A stretch of 54,497 nucleotides of DNA from Desulfobacterales bacterium (GTDB taxonomy: Bacteria; Desulfobacterota; Desulfobacteria; Desulfobacterales; UBA2174_A), in the NCBI GenBank assembly GCA_025454075.1, contig JALOPD010000001.1:1-54497 (forward strand), read 5' to 3'. The translations under genes and the position numbers were made by a program. Of the stretch, positions 30,943 to 39,225 are shown in pieces; position 1 is the stretch's first letter; each line of letters opens with the position of its first letter. The notes beneath the pieces were generated by a model. The model did no database searches. It was given only the letters and a program-made list of their open reading frames with translations, and had not been told where the DNA came from.

Positions 30943-32474
30943 GCGCGACCGTCCCCATCCTCGTCACCGGCGCCACCGGCTATGTCGGCGGGCGCCTGAT
31001 CCCGGCCCTGCTGCAGGCCGGCCATCGCGTGCGGGCCATGGGCCGGTCCGTCGAAAAACTGGCCGTCCGGCCGTGGGCCCGCCACCCCCGCGTGGAACTG
31101 GTCCGGGGCGACGCGCTCGATGCCGCCTCCCTCGAGGCGGCCGCCGCCGGCTGCGGCGTCGCCTATTACCTGGTGCACTCGATGATCGCCCAGAAGGGCC
31201 GGTTTGCCGAGGCCGACCGCGCCGCGGCCCGCAACCTGGTGGCGGCGGCCGAGGCCGCGGGCCTCCAGCGCATCATCTACTTGGGTGGGCTGGCCGAAGC
31301 GACGCACGGGCGCCTGAGCGAGCACCTCGCCTCGCGCATCGAAGTGGCCAAGGTCCTGCAGTCCGGCCGGGTGCCCGCCACGGACCTGCGGGCGCCCATG
31401 ATCGTCGGCTCGGGCAGCGCCTCCTTTGAAATCATGCGCTACCTGGTCGAGCACCTCCCGGTCATGACCACGCCCCGCTGGGTGCGATCCCTGAACCAGC
31501 CGATCGCGATCAGCAACGTCATCGGGTACCTGGCCGGCTGCCTGGAGCACCCGGAGACCACCGGGCAGACCTACGACATCGGCGGGCCCGACATCCTGAC
31601 CTATCAGCGGCTGCTCGAGATCTACGCCGAGGAGGCCGGGCTGCGGAAGCGGGTCATCATCCCGGTGCCGGTGCTGACGCCGACCCTGAGCGCCTACTGG
31701 ATCCGGTTCGTCAGCCCGGTGCCGACCGCGATCGCGCTGCCGCTGACCGAGGGGTTGACCAGCGATGCCGTGTGCCGCGACGAGCGCATCCGCGGGATCA
31801 TCCCGCAGCGGCTGCTCACCTGCCGGGAGGCCATCCGCATCGCCCTGCAGCGGGTCAAGCAGGAGCGATTGGACACCTGCTGGTCGGAGAGCGGCGCGCT
31901 GCTGCCCTTTGAGTGGTCCTATCGCGGAGACGCAGACTACGCCGGCGGTACGCGCTTCGTTGCCGCTTATCGGGTCGTCGCCGCCGCCGCGGCCGAGGAC
32001 CTCTGGCGGCATCTCCGCCGGATCGGCGGGAAGAACGGGTATTGGTACGCCGACACGCTCTGGCGCCTGCGGGGGTTGATCGACCGCCTTTTGGGCGGCC
32101 GGGGCATCCAGGCCGCCCGGCCGCAGGAGAATACGCTGCGGGAGGGGGACACCCTGGACTTCTGGCGGGTGCTGGAGGTGGACGCGCCGCGCCGTCTGCA
32201 GCTCCTGTCGGAGATGAGGGCCCCGGGCGACGCGCTGCTCGATTTCACGATTGTCCCGCTCGGCGAAAAGCGCTGTGAGCTCCGGCTGACCTCACGCTTC
32301 CTCCCGCGCGGGTTGGCCGGCATTTTGTACTGGTACGCATTTTATGTTTTTCACCACGTCATTTTCCGCGGCATGCTGGCGGGGATCCTCCGCGCCGCCG
32401 GCGCCCCTCCGACACGGGGACCTGAGCGCTGGCAGCCGCCGGAGAAGGACGCCTGTTTCCTGCCGAAGCACTGA
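30939..32474 (+). CDS. SDR/NAD(P)-binding protein with DUF2867 domain
   Basis: 511 residues. The N-terminal atypical SDR/NmrA-like domain begins VTGATGYVGGRLIPALLQAG, continues VAYYLVHSM and IIYLGGLAE; the C-terminal half is DUF2867 (FVAAYRVVAAAAAEDLWRHL, GKNGYWYADTLWRLRGLIDR, LREGDTLDFWRVLEVD, MRAPGDALLDFTIVPLGEKR). This fusion commonly sits beside photolyase and SRPBCC genes in bacteria, as here. The reaction is unknown; an NAD(P)H-dependent reductase acting on a lipid-like molecule is possible. ATG 30939 overlaps the previous stop. Confidence 0.88.
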   Translation: MSATVPILVTGATGYVGGRLIPALLQAGHRVRAMGRSVEKLAVRPWARHPRVELVRGDALDAASLEAAAAGCGVAYYLVHSMIAQKGRFAEADRAAARNLVAAAEAAGLQRIIYLGGLAEATHGRLSEHLASRIEVAKVLQSGRVPATDLRAPMIVGSGSASFEIMRYLVEHLPVMTTPRWVRSLNQPIAISNVIGYLAGCLEHPETTGQTYDIGGPDILTYQRLLEIYAEEAGLRKRVIIPVPVLTPTLSAYWIRFVSPVPTAIALPLTEGLTSDAVCRDERIRGIIPQRLLTCREAIRIALQRVKQERLDTCWSESGALLPFEWSYRGDADYAGGTRFVAAYRVVAAAAAEDLWRHLRRIGGKNGYWYADTLWRLRGLIDRLLGGRGIQAARPQENTLREGDTLDFWRVLEVDAPRRLQLLSEMRAPGDALLDFTIVPLGEKRCELRLTSRFLPRGLAGILYWYAFYVFHHVIFRGMLAGILRAAGAPPTRGPERWQPPEKDACFLPKH

Positions 32475-32585
32475 ACTTGCCCGACCTTCCCGGCACCGCT
32501 TTTCGCGTTGCCTTTTTTGGTTCGTTTTGCCAGAATACCCGCCAGTGGATTTTCACGCACCCGTGCCGATGGCCGCACGCTCCCT

Positions 32586-33071
32586 ATGAAGCTCTACGAC
32601 CTGACACGAACTCAGCATCTGCCGATCACGCGCGAGCAGGCGTGGCAGTTTTTCACTGAACCCTACAACCTTCTCAAAATAACGCCCGGGTGGCTCGACT
32701 TCCGGATCGTGAGTGGTTCGGGGCCCAGGCTCTACCCGGGGATGATCATCTCGTTCCACGTCACGCCGGTTTTCCGTCTCGCGTGCCTGTGGGTCACCGA
32801 AATCACGCAGGTGGACGCGCCGCACTTTTTCGTCGACGAGATGCGCTTCGGCCCCTACCGCTTCTGGCATCACCAGCACCGGTTCAGCGCGAACGCCGAC
32901 GGCGTCACCGTGGAGGACATCATCCATTACGCCGTCAAAGGGGGGCCGGTCGGCCGCCTTCTCAACCGTTTTCTGGTCAGGCCCAAGCTGGACGAAATAT
33001 TTTCGTTCCGAAGCCGGACGCTGTCCACGCTGTTTAAATCCGAAACGTTGCAGACAGGAGCCCGCCCATGA
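32586..33071 (+). CDS. SRPBCC (START-like) ligand-binding protein
   Basis: 161 residues, START/Bet v1-like cyclase/dehydrase fold: ITREQAWQFFTEPYNLLKITP at the N-terminus, VTEITQVDAPHFFVDEMRFGPYRFWHHQHRF in the centre (residues about 75-105), and a C-terminal amphipathic helix. Relatives next to photolyases are annotated only as SRPBCC proteins and probably bind a hydrophobic ligand. The stop overlaps the cytochrome gene start (ATGA at 33068-33071), so the two are translationally coupled, an unusual pairing of a soluble cytosolic protein and an exported cytochrome. Confidence 0.85.
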   Translation: MKLYDLTRTQHLPITREQAWQFFTEPYNLLKITPGWLDFRIVSGSGPRLYPGMIISFHVTPVFRLACLWVTEITQVDAPHFFVDEMRFGPYRFWHHQHRFSANADGVTVEDIIHYAVKGGPVGRLLNRFLVRPKLDEIFSFRSRTLSTLFKSETLQTGARP

Positions 33072-34576
33072 AAATCATTTGTGCACTGGCCGTCGTCGGA
33101 TCCGTCTTTCTGCACCTGGGGTCGATCGCCGCCGCCGAGGTGAAGGTGAGCGAGGCGACCCAGGCCTGCATCGAGTGCCACCGCGTCGTTCACCCGGGCA
33201 TCGTCGAGAGTTGGCAGCGCAGCCGCCACTCCCGGATGACGCCCGCCGCTGCCATGGCCGTGAAGGGCCTTGGGCTCAAGGTCTCCAGCCCATCGGTGCC
33301 GGAGGAACTGCAGGGCGCTGCGGTCGGATGCGCCGAGTGCCACACCCTGCGGCCCAAGGAACACGCCGACACCTTCGAGCACAACGGCTACGACATCCAC
33401 ATCGTGGTCAGCCCGGGCGACTGCCGCACCTGCCACGCCCAGGAGGCGGAGCAGTACTCGAAGAACATCATGTCGCACGCCTATAAGAACCTTGCCGGCA
33501 ACAAAGTTTACAACGATTTGGAGCACACCATTCTCGGCGGCATTCAGCGCAAGGGCGGCAAGATCGCCATCCAACCGGCCCTTCCGGCCACCCAGGCGGA
33601 GGCCTGCTACTACTGCCACGGGACCAAGCTCGCGGTCGCGGGCAAGGAGACCCGCCACACCGAGCTGGCCGGCGAGCTGGAGTTCCCGAAGATCGAGGGC
33701 TGGCCGAACCAGGGGGTGGGCCGCGTCAACCTCGACGGCACCCTGGGCTCCTGCGCCGCCTGCCACACCCGGCACCAGTTTTCGATCGAAATGGCCCGCA
33801 AACCCTACACATGCAAGGAGTGCCACGTCGGGCCGGACGTTCCCGTGAACAAGGTTTACGAGGCGAGCAAGCACGGCAACATTTTTTCGACCCACAACAA
33901 GGACTGGGAATTCAAGGCGGTGCCCTGGACCATCGGCAAGGACTTCACGGCGCCGACCTGCGCCGCCTGTCACGTCAGTCTCGTGGTGAACACCGAAGGC
34001 GACGTGGTGGCCCGGCGCTCGCACCAGATGAACGACCGCCTGCCCTGGCGGATGTTCGGCCTGGTGTATGCGCACCCCCACCCGCGCGAGCCGGACACCA
34101 CCATCATCCGCAACAAGGCCGGGCAGCCGCTGCCGACCGATTTCGACGGTGGGTTTGCGACCAAATACCTGATCGACCCGGCGGAGATGGACCGGCGCCG
34201 CCAGGCGCTCCAGGCCGTGTGCCTGGGCTGCCACGGGACGTCCTGGGTGAACGGCCAGTGGGCGCGCTTCGAAAACACGCTCCGAGAGACCAACGCCAAG
34301 ACCCTGACGGCGACGCAGACGCTGATGGGCATCTGGGCGGCGGGATACGCCACCGGCCCGGCCAAGGGCGGCAGCCCCTTCGACGAGGCGGTCGAGCGCC
34401 GCTGGGCCGACACCTGGCTGATCTACGCCAACACCATCCGTTTTGCCTCGGCCATGGGCTGCGGCGGCGACTACGGAGTGTTCGCCAACGGCCGCTACGA
34501 GCTGAACAAGGCCATCATGGACCTGCACGACTGGCTGGAGTTGCGCAAACAAATGCAGCCCTCAAAAAAACCGTGA
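33068..34576 (+). CDS. Octaheme c-type cytochrome, hydroxylamine oxidoreductase (HAO)-like
   Basis: 502 residues with a Sec signal peptide (ending AAAE, about residue 23) and eight CXXCH heme motifs at about residues 34, 88, 119, 180, 229, 249, 298 and 385. Spacing and the C-terminal block (CGGDYGVFANGRYELNKAI, then LHDWLEL) match the HAO/octaheme family. HAO proper oxidises hydroxylamine via a Tyr-crosslinked P460 heme; anaerobe relatives reduce nitrite or hydroxylamine. Whether the cross-linking Tyr exists cannot be judged without alignment. Periplasmic. It is inserted between the SRPBCC gene and the photolyases, far from any nitrogen-cycle gene. Confidence 0.88.
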   Translation: MKIICALAVVGSVFLHLGSIAAAEVKVSEATQACIECHRVVHPGIVESWQRSRHSRMTPAAAMAVKGLGLKVSSPSVPEELQGAAVGCAECHTLRPKEHADTFEHNGYDIHIVVSPGDCRTCHAQEAEQYSKNIMSHAYKNLAGNKVYNDLEHTILGGIQRKGGKIAIQPALPATQAEACYYCHGTKLAVAGKETRHTELAGELEFPKIEGWPNQGVGRVNLDGTLGSCAACHTRHQFSIEMARKPYTCKECHVGPDVPVNKVYEASKHGNIFSTHNKDWEFKAVPWTIGKDFTAPTCAACHVSLVVNTEGDVVARRSHQMNDRLPWRMFGLVYAHPHPREPDTTIIRNKAGQPLPTDFDGGFATKYLIDPAEMDRRRQALQAVCLGCHGTSWVNGQWARFENTLRETNAKTLTATQTLMGIWAAGYATGPAKGGSPFDEAVERRWADTWLIYANTIRFASAMGCGGDYGVFANGRYELNKAIMDLHDWLELRKQMQPSKKP

Positions 34577-34608
34577 ACCGCCTTGCCGCTTGAATAAAAA
34601 ATATCCTC

Positions 34609-36000
34609 ATGGCATTTTCCGGTATCCATGACACGCGCATCAAGCCCCTGAACGACCGCCCGGTCGTTCAGGGACGCTATGTCCTCTATTGGATGCAGCA
34701 GTCCCAACGTGCGGAGCTGAACCATGCGCTGGAATATGCCGTTCAGGAGGCGAACCGGCTGGGGCGGGGGGTGGTGGTGGCCTTCGGTCTCACGGACGAC
34801 TACCCCGAGGCCAACCTGCGGCATTACACCTTCATGCTCGAGGGATTGAAAGAGACCGAGCAGGCGCTGGTCCAGCGCGGCATCCGGATGGTCGTGAGGC
34901 GCGGCTCTCCGCCGGAGGTCGCCCTGGCGCTGGGGCGCGAGGCCTGTCTCATTGTCTGCGACTGCGGCTACCTCCGGCACCAGAGGCAATGGCGGCAGGC
35001 GGTGGCGCACCTGGCCGCCTGCCGGGTGGTGCAGGTCGAAAGCGACCTGATCGTGCCGGTGGAGACCGCCTCCGCCAAGGCACAGATCGGCGCCCGCACC
35101 CTCCGGCCGAGAATCCACCGGCAGCTGGGCGAATACCTCCAAACGGTTCCCTCCGCGCCCGTGGGCACGCCGACGGCCAAGCTCAGGATCGATGGGCTCT
35201 CCATCGCCGACACGGCGGCGGTGCTCAAGGCCCTCCGGATCGACCGCAGCGTCTCCCCCGTCTCGGGGAGGTTCAAGGGAGGGGCCTCCGAGGCCAAGCG
35301 GCGTTTGGCCGAGTTCATCAAGAATCGGCTGCCGCGGTACGATCGGAACCACAACCAGCCCCAGACCGACGATACCTCGCACCTGAGCCCCTATCTGCAC
35401 TTCGGGCAGATCTCCCCGCTTTACATGGCCCTTGAAATCATGAAGGCGCCCGGGCCGAAAGCGGCCAAGGACGCATTCCTCGAGGAAATGATCGTGCGGC
35501 GCGAGCTGGCCTGCAACTTCACGCACTACACCCCGGCGTACGATTCGTTCGGCTGCATCCCGGGCTGGGCGCAGACGAGCCTGACCGAGCACCGCCGCGA
35601 CCGGCGCCCGTATCTGTATTCGGCCGAGCAGTTCGAGAACGCGGCCACCCACGATCCCTACTGGAACGCCGCCATGCGCGAGATGACCTGCACCGGTTTC
35701 ATGCACACCTACATGCGCATGTACTGGGGGAAAAAGGTCCTGGAGTGGTCCCGGACACCGGAGGAGGGCTTCGCAACGACCCTGGCGCTGAACAACAAAT
35801 ATTTCATCGACGGCCGCGACCCCAACTCCTACACCGGGGTGGCCTGGGTCTACGGGGTCCACGACCGGGCCTGGCCGCAGCGGGCCGTCTTCGGCAAGGT
35901 CCGCACCATGATGGCCTCGGGGCTGGAGCGCAAGTGCGACATCCAGGGTTATGTGAAAAAGGTGGACGCGATCTGCAGCTCCAGCGGGCAGCTTTATTAA
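34609..36000 (+). CDS. phr: Class II deoxyribodipyrimidine (CPD) photolyase
   Basis: 463 residues. Light-driven repair of cyclobutane pyrimidine dimers using FADH-. Class II hallmarks: GRYVLYWMQQSQRAELNHALE near the start, FKGGASEAKRRLAEFI, TSHLSPYLHFGQISPLYMAL (FAD pocket), EEMIVRRELACNF, THDPYWNAAMREMTCTGFMH, YMRMYWGKKVLEWS and NNKYFIDGRDPNSYTGVAWVYGVHDRAW (residues about 405-430). The last codon and the TAA stop (35998-36000) fall in the terminal sequence of repeat copy R2. Lies 32 bp after the cytochrome gene. Confidence 0.93.
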   Translation: MAFSGIHDTRIKPLNDRPVVQGRYVLYWMQQSQRAELNHALEYAVQEANRLGRGVVVAFGLTDDYPEANLRHYTFMLEGLKETEQALVQRGIRMVVRRGSPPEVALALGREACLIVCDCGYLRHQRQWRQAVAHLAACRVVQVESDLIVPVETASAKAQIGARTLRPRIHRQLGEYLQTVPSAPVGTPTAKLRIDGLSIADTAAVLKALRIDRSVSPVSGRFKGGASEAKRRLAEFIKNRLPRYDRNHNQPQTDDTSHLSPYLHFGQISPLYMALEIMKAPGPKAAKDAFLEEMIVRRELACNFTHYTPAYDSFGCIPGWAQTSLTEHRRDRRPYLYSAEQFENAATHDPYWNAAMREMTCTGFMHTYMRMYWGKKVLEWSRTPEEGFATTLALNNKYFIDGRDPNSYTGVAWVYGVHDRAWPQRAVFGKVRTMMASGLERKCDIQGYVKKVDAICSSSGQLY

Positions 36001-36129
36001 TCGGGCCATTAAACAGGTGCTGCTCCAGCCGATGTCAGGCGGAACGGGGTGCCCGCCGCGGCGAGCCGCAACCACCCGTTCAACGAACCAACGTTTGGAA
36101 TTTGGCATATTTGCTCGGCAGAGAAATAA
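35995..36129. repeat. Dispersed repeat copy R2 (short, near complete)
   Basis: Starts TATTAATCGGGCCATTAAAC, contains the shared core (CCGATGTCAGGCGG, GCCCGCCGCGGCGAGC, AACCACCCGTTCAACGAACC), and ends near GCTCGGCAGAGAAATAA. Its ends resemble the termini of the larger element at 38745-39058. It begins inside the last codons of the photolyase gene. Confidence 0.7.
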
Positions 36130-36233
36130 CAGACAAGACCTCCAACCGAGTGATCCACAAAATCCTCCCTCGGAACCTTCCTTTGTGAAAGGGAGGCAGG
36201 GAGGATTTGACCTCAGGGCATGGTCCACATGAG

Positions 36234-37781
36234 ATGATGATGGGTAGCGAAAAAACCCTTCGTTTAATTCTGGGCGATCAGCTCAACGCCGCCCACTCCT
36301 GGTTCAGGCAGCCGGACGTACGGGTGACCTATGTCATTATGGAGATCCGGCAGGAGACCGACTACGTCAAGCACCACATCCAGAAGGTGGCATCCTTTTT
36401 CGCCGCCATGCGCGCCTTTGCCGACCACCTCCGGCGGCAGGGCCACGGCGTGGTCTATCTGCGCCTCGACGACCCCGAGAACCGGCAGACGATCCGCGGG
36501 AACATCCGGCACCTCCTCCAGGCCAAGGGCTTCCGGCGCTTCGAGTACCTGCTGCCGGACGAGCACCGCCTGGATGGACAGCTGCAGGACCTGGGCGCAT
36601 CCCTGACCGTGCCCTGCGCCGCCCGGGACACCGAGCATTTCCTCACCGAACGAGGGGAGCTGCAGGGGATGTTCGCCGGGAAAAAGCGCTTCCTCATGGA
36701 GTCTTTCTACCGCCGGATGCGCAAACGCTTCGACGTGCTGATGGAAGGGCCGAAGCCGGCCGGCGGCGGCTGGAATTTCGACGCCGAAAACCGCATGCCC
36801 TACGACGGCCGCGTCCCGATCCCGGAGCCGCTGCTCTTTGGGAACGACGTGAGCGGGATCGTCGACATGATCCGCAGGGCCAGGGTCAAGACGTTCGGCG
36901 AGATCGAGCCCCGGCGACTGATCTGGCCGATCGACCGGCCGCAGGCGCTCAAGCTGCTCGACGCCTTCGTCGCCGGCGGCCTGCCGCATTTCGGCACCTA
37001 CCAGGACGCCATGACGGCGTCGAGCTGGTCGCTTTTTCACTGCCGGCTGTCGTTCGCGCTGAACACCAAGATCCTGCACCCGATGGAGGTCATCGACGCG
37101 GCGGTGAACGCCTGGAAGGAAAACCCGAAACGGGTCGCCCTCCGGCAGGTCGAAGGCTTCGTGCGGCAGCTCCTGGGGTGGCGGGAGTACATGCGGGGCG
37201 TCTATTGGGCCCTGATGCCGGGTTTCGCAGAGATGAACTTCTTCGGCCACAGCCTGCCGCTGCCGGACTGCTACTGGACGGCCGAGACCCGCATGCAGTG
37301 CCTGGCAGCGGCGATCGGCCAGTCGCTGAGGCATGCCTACGCCCACCACATCCAGCGGCTCATGGTGACGGGCAACTTCGCCCTGCTCGCCGGCATCCAC
37401 CCGGACGAGGTGGAGGCCTGGTATCTCGGCATCTACATCGACGCCGTCCAGTGGGTGGAGATGCCGAACACCCGCGCCATGAGCCAGTTCGCCGACGGCG
37501 GCGTGGTCGCCACCAAGCCCTACGTCTCCTCGGCCAACTACCTCCGCAAGATGAGCGACTACTGCAGCGCCTGCGCCTACGATCCCAAGACGAAGCACGG
37601 TGAAGGCGCCTGTCCGTTCAACTCGCTTTACTGGGATTTTTATGCCCGCCACCGAGCGAAGCTCGAATCCAACCCACGCATCGGCATGATGTACCGCACC
37701 TGGGACCGCATGGCCGCATCCGAGCGAAAGCTCATCCTCCGGCAGGCGGAAGCTTACCGGAATGACTTGAGCACGCTCTGA
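36234..37781 (+). CDS. FeS-BCP type cryptochrome/photolyase family protein ((6-4) photolyase-like)
   Basis: About 515 residues. The family of bacterial PhrB/CryB proteins carries FAD, a ribolumazine-type antenna and a 4Fe-4S cluster, and several members repair (6-4) photoproducts. Visible: LRLILGDQLNAAHSWF at the start, QVEGFVRQLLGWREYMRGVYW, AYAHHIQRLMVTGNFALLAG, EWVEMPNTRAMSQFADGG-like FAD pocket (VQWVEMPNTRAMSQFADGGV), and cluster ligands CSACAYDPKTKHGEGACPFN plus an earlier Cys in MQCLAAAIGQ. Start chosen at ATG 36234 of three consecutive ATGs (36234, 36237, 36240); no strong Shine-Dalgarno distinguishes them. Confidence 0.9.
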   Translation: MMMGSEKTLRLILGDQLNAAHSWFRQPDVRVTYVIMEIRQETDYVKHHIQKVASFFAAMRAFADHLRRQGHGVVYLRLDDPENRQTIRGNIRHLLQAKGFRRFEYLLPDEHRLDGQLQDLGASLTVPCAARDTEHFLTERGELQGMFAGKKRFLMESFYRRMRKRFDVLMEGPKPAGGGWNFDAENRMPYDGRVPIPEPLLFGNDVSGIVDMIRRARVKTFGEIEPRRLIWPIDRPQALKLLDAFVAGGLPHFGTYQDAMTASSWSLFHCRLSFALNTKILHPMEVIDAAVNAWKENPKRVALRQVEGFVRQLLGWREYMRGVYWALMPGFAEMNFFGHSLPLPDCYWTAETRMQCLAAAIGQSLRHAYAHHIQRLMVTGNFALLAGIHPDEVEAWYLGIYIDAVQWVEMPNTRAMSQFADGGVVATKPYVSSANYLRKMSDYCSACAYDPKTKHGEGACPFNSLYWDFYARHRAKLESNPRIGMMYRTWDRMAASERKLILRQAEAYRNDLSTL

Positions 37782-37934
37782 ACCGGCAGTCGCCGGCGGC
37801 GTCGGCATCGTGGCGAGAGGGCCAAGAAGAAAAATCTACGCAGAAACCTCCAGGTAGGTGAAGCGGCAGGTCGTTGAGCAGTCCCGCGCGGCGTGACTCC
37901 ACCGCCTGGCCTTTGACCGAGTCGTGGGAAGTCG

Positions 37935-38462
37935 TCAAATTTTGCCGGCCGGTCGCGCCAGGCGGCCCGTCTTCAGGGTGCGTGCGGCGCGCTGTATGAC
38001 GATCACGGCGGCGGAGCTCAGAGCGATCCAGGCATCCTGGGCATCCCCCCTCAGCACCATGCCGATCACATCCCCCCACCCGCTGTGCCCGGCAGACCAG
38101 TTGGTCTCCAGCGGCCAGAAAAACGATACGGCTGAAGTTGAAAGCAACGCGTCGGCCGCCACGTGCGAAAGGATCAGGGAGAAACAGGTCCAAAAGCCCA
38201 GCCGGGGGAGCCGGTTCCAGGTCGCGGTTGCCCTGGATGCCAGAAACCCGAACGCCAGCGCAAACAGGAGGCTGTGCGTCGGCCCCCGGTGGAAGGCGCT
38301 GCCGTTCCAATGAAACAGGAGACCGACGATGACATCGATGTCGGGCAGGTTGGACAGGACGACGATGGCTGCAAAAAGCTTCCAGCGGCTGAAGGCCGAA
38401 CGGGTTGCGCCCGTTTCGTGAGTGGCCAACCCGATGGCGATGTGTCCGAGCGGCAGAGGCAT
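37935..38462 (-). CDS. DUF457/YdjM-like membrane-bound metal-dependent hydrolase
   Basis: 175 residues, inner-membrane protein with about four helices. Metal-site motifs typical of the family: GHIAIGLATHE near the start, LPDIDVIVG, HRGPTHSLLFALAFG and SHVAADALL. Related proteins are annotated as metal-dependent hydrolases of unknown substrate (YdjM is LexA-regulated in E. coli). ATG 38462 (minus). A terminator-like hairpin with a U-run lies in the leader 30-50 nt upstream. Confidence 0.83.
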   Translation of the reverse strand: MPLPLGHIAIGLATHETGATRSAFSRWKLFAAIVVLSNLPDIDVIVGLLFHWNGSAFHRGPTHSLLFALAFGFLASRATATWNRLPRLGFWTCFSLILSHVAADALLSTSAVSFFWPLETNWSAGHSGWGDVIGMVLRGDAQDAWIALSSAAVIVIQRAARTLKTGRLARPAGKI

Positions 38463-38482
38463 AAGGTTTTCCTGGTAAATAA

Positions 38483-38512
38483 AAAAAATGCGCCGCCGGA
38501 TTTACCGCGGCG
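38483..38512 (-). terminator. Terminator-like hairpin in the leader of the DUF457 gene
   Basis: On the minus strand, CGCCGC pairs with GCGGCG (plus 38507-38512 and 38491-38496) and is followed by eight U (plus A-run 38481-38488). It ends about 20 nt before the start codon, so it could terminate transcripts before the gene or act in attenuation. Confidence 0.5.
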
Positions 38513-38744
38513 TTCAAGTTGCAGACCGGAGGTTAAGCAGGACTTGTGCCATAGTTTGGCGCAGGGAAGGAGCGTTATTTTTTACGATTTATTACAAATG
38601 ATTGTGCTTTGTAATTCCCCGGCAGGCCCTATAAGGCCCAATCTGCAATGGGTATTGCGCTACCCTGGTTTTCATTCATTTTTTCCACATTCCAATCCGT
38701 TAAGCCGACACAACTCGAGGAGCTATTTGAAACTGAGGCCCAGC

Positions 38745-39058
38745 TATCACTCCGGCAATAAAACAGGTGCCACTTCAGCCGATGTCAGGCGGAGCGGGGT
38801 GCCCGCCGCGGCGAGCCGCAACCACCCGTTCGACGAACCAGCGTACGGCAGCCGGCCCGCTCCACTCGACCCGGACAGCCCCGGAGGACTGGCTCTCACG
38901 GAGCCGCCGGCCGTCGCTGCCTGCCGTCGGTTCCATGAGACGACTGGGGGGCGTGGCAGCGTCGCCTGAAGCATTGGTTGCGGCTCGCCGCGGCGGGCAC
39001 CCCGCTCCGCCTCTGCGTGAGTTGAGGGTATTAGACATATTTACTTGCCGGAGTAATA
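38745..39058. mobile_element. MITE-like inverted-repeat element (repeat copies R3 and R4)
   Basis: About 314 bp. Left end TATCACTCCGGCAATAAA (38745-38762) is an imperfect inverted copy of the right end TTTACTTGCCGGAGTAATA (39040-39058). Inside each end lies an inverted copy of a GC-rich core: GCCCGCCGCGGCGAGCCGCA (38801-38820) and its complement at 38978-38999. It has no coding capacity for a transposase. Related sequences lie at 23983-24080 and 35995-36129, so it is a family and not a single palindrome. Mobility is inferred. Confidence 0.6.
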
Positions 39059-39225
39059 TTTTGGTATCGCCGGGGTCCTTTTCCGCGTAATGGCCCGAAA
39101 AGCGGTTGAACCCAATCCGACAGCTCCTTCGGTTGCTTCCCTGCGGCAAATCGGCTACCTTTCGACATCACCGTTGCCGAACCGGATCCGTGCGGCCGGC
39201 ACAATACAGCGGCCGAGCCTATCGC

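Larger units (their letters stand above)
38463..39225. other. Gene-free stretch with MITE-like element
   Basis: About 760 bases between the DUF457 gene and the MFS transporter. It contains the leader hairpin, an AT-rich part (38570-38620) and the inverted-repeat element 38745-39058. No credible protein-coding gene. Confidence 0.7.

Noticed and set aside
38767..39149. Open frames within the inverted-repeat element on both strands with ARRGGHP-like peptides
   Set aside because: The same peptide strings recur wherever the repeat core occurs (24 kb, 36 kb), so they are translations of a repeat and not genes.
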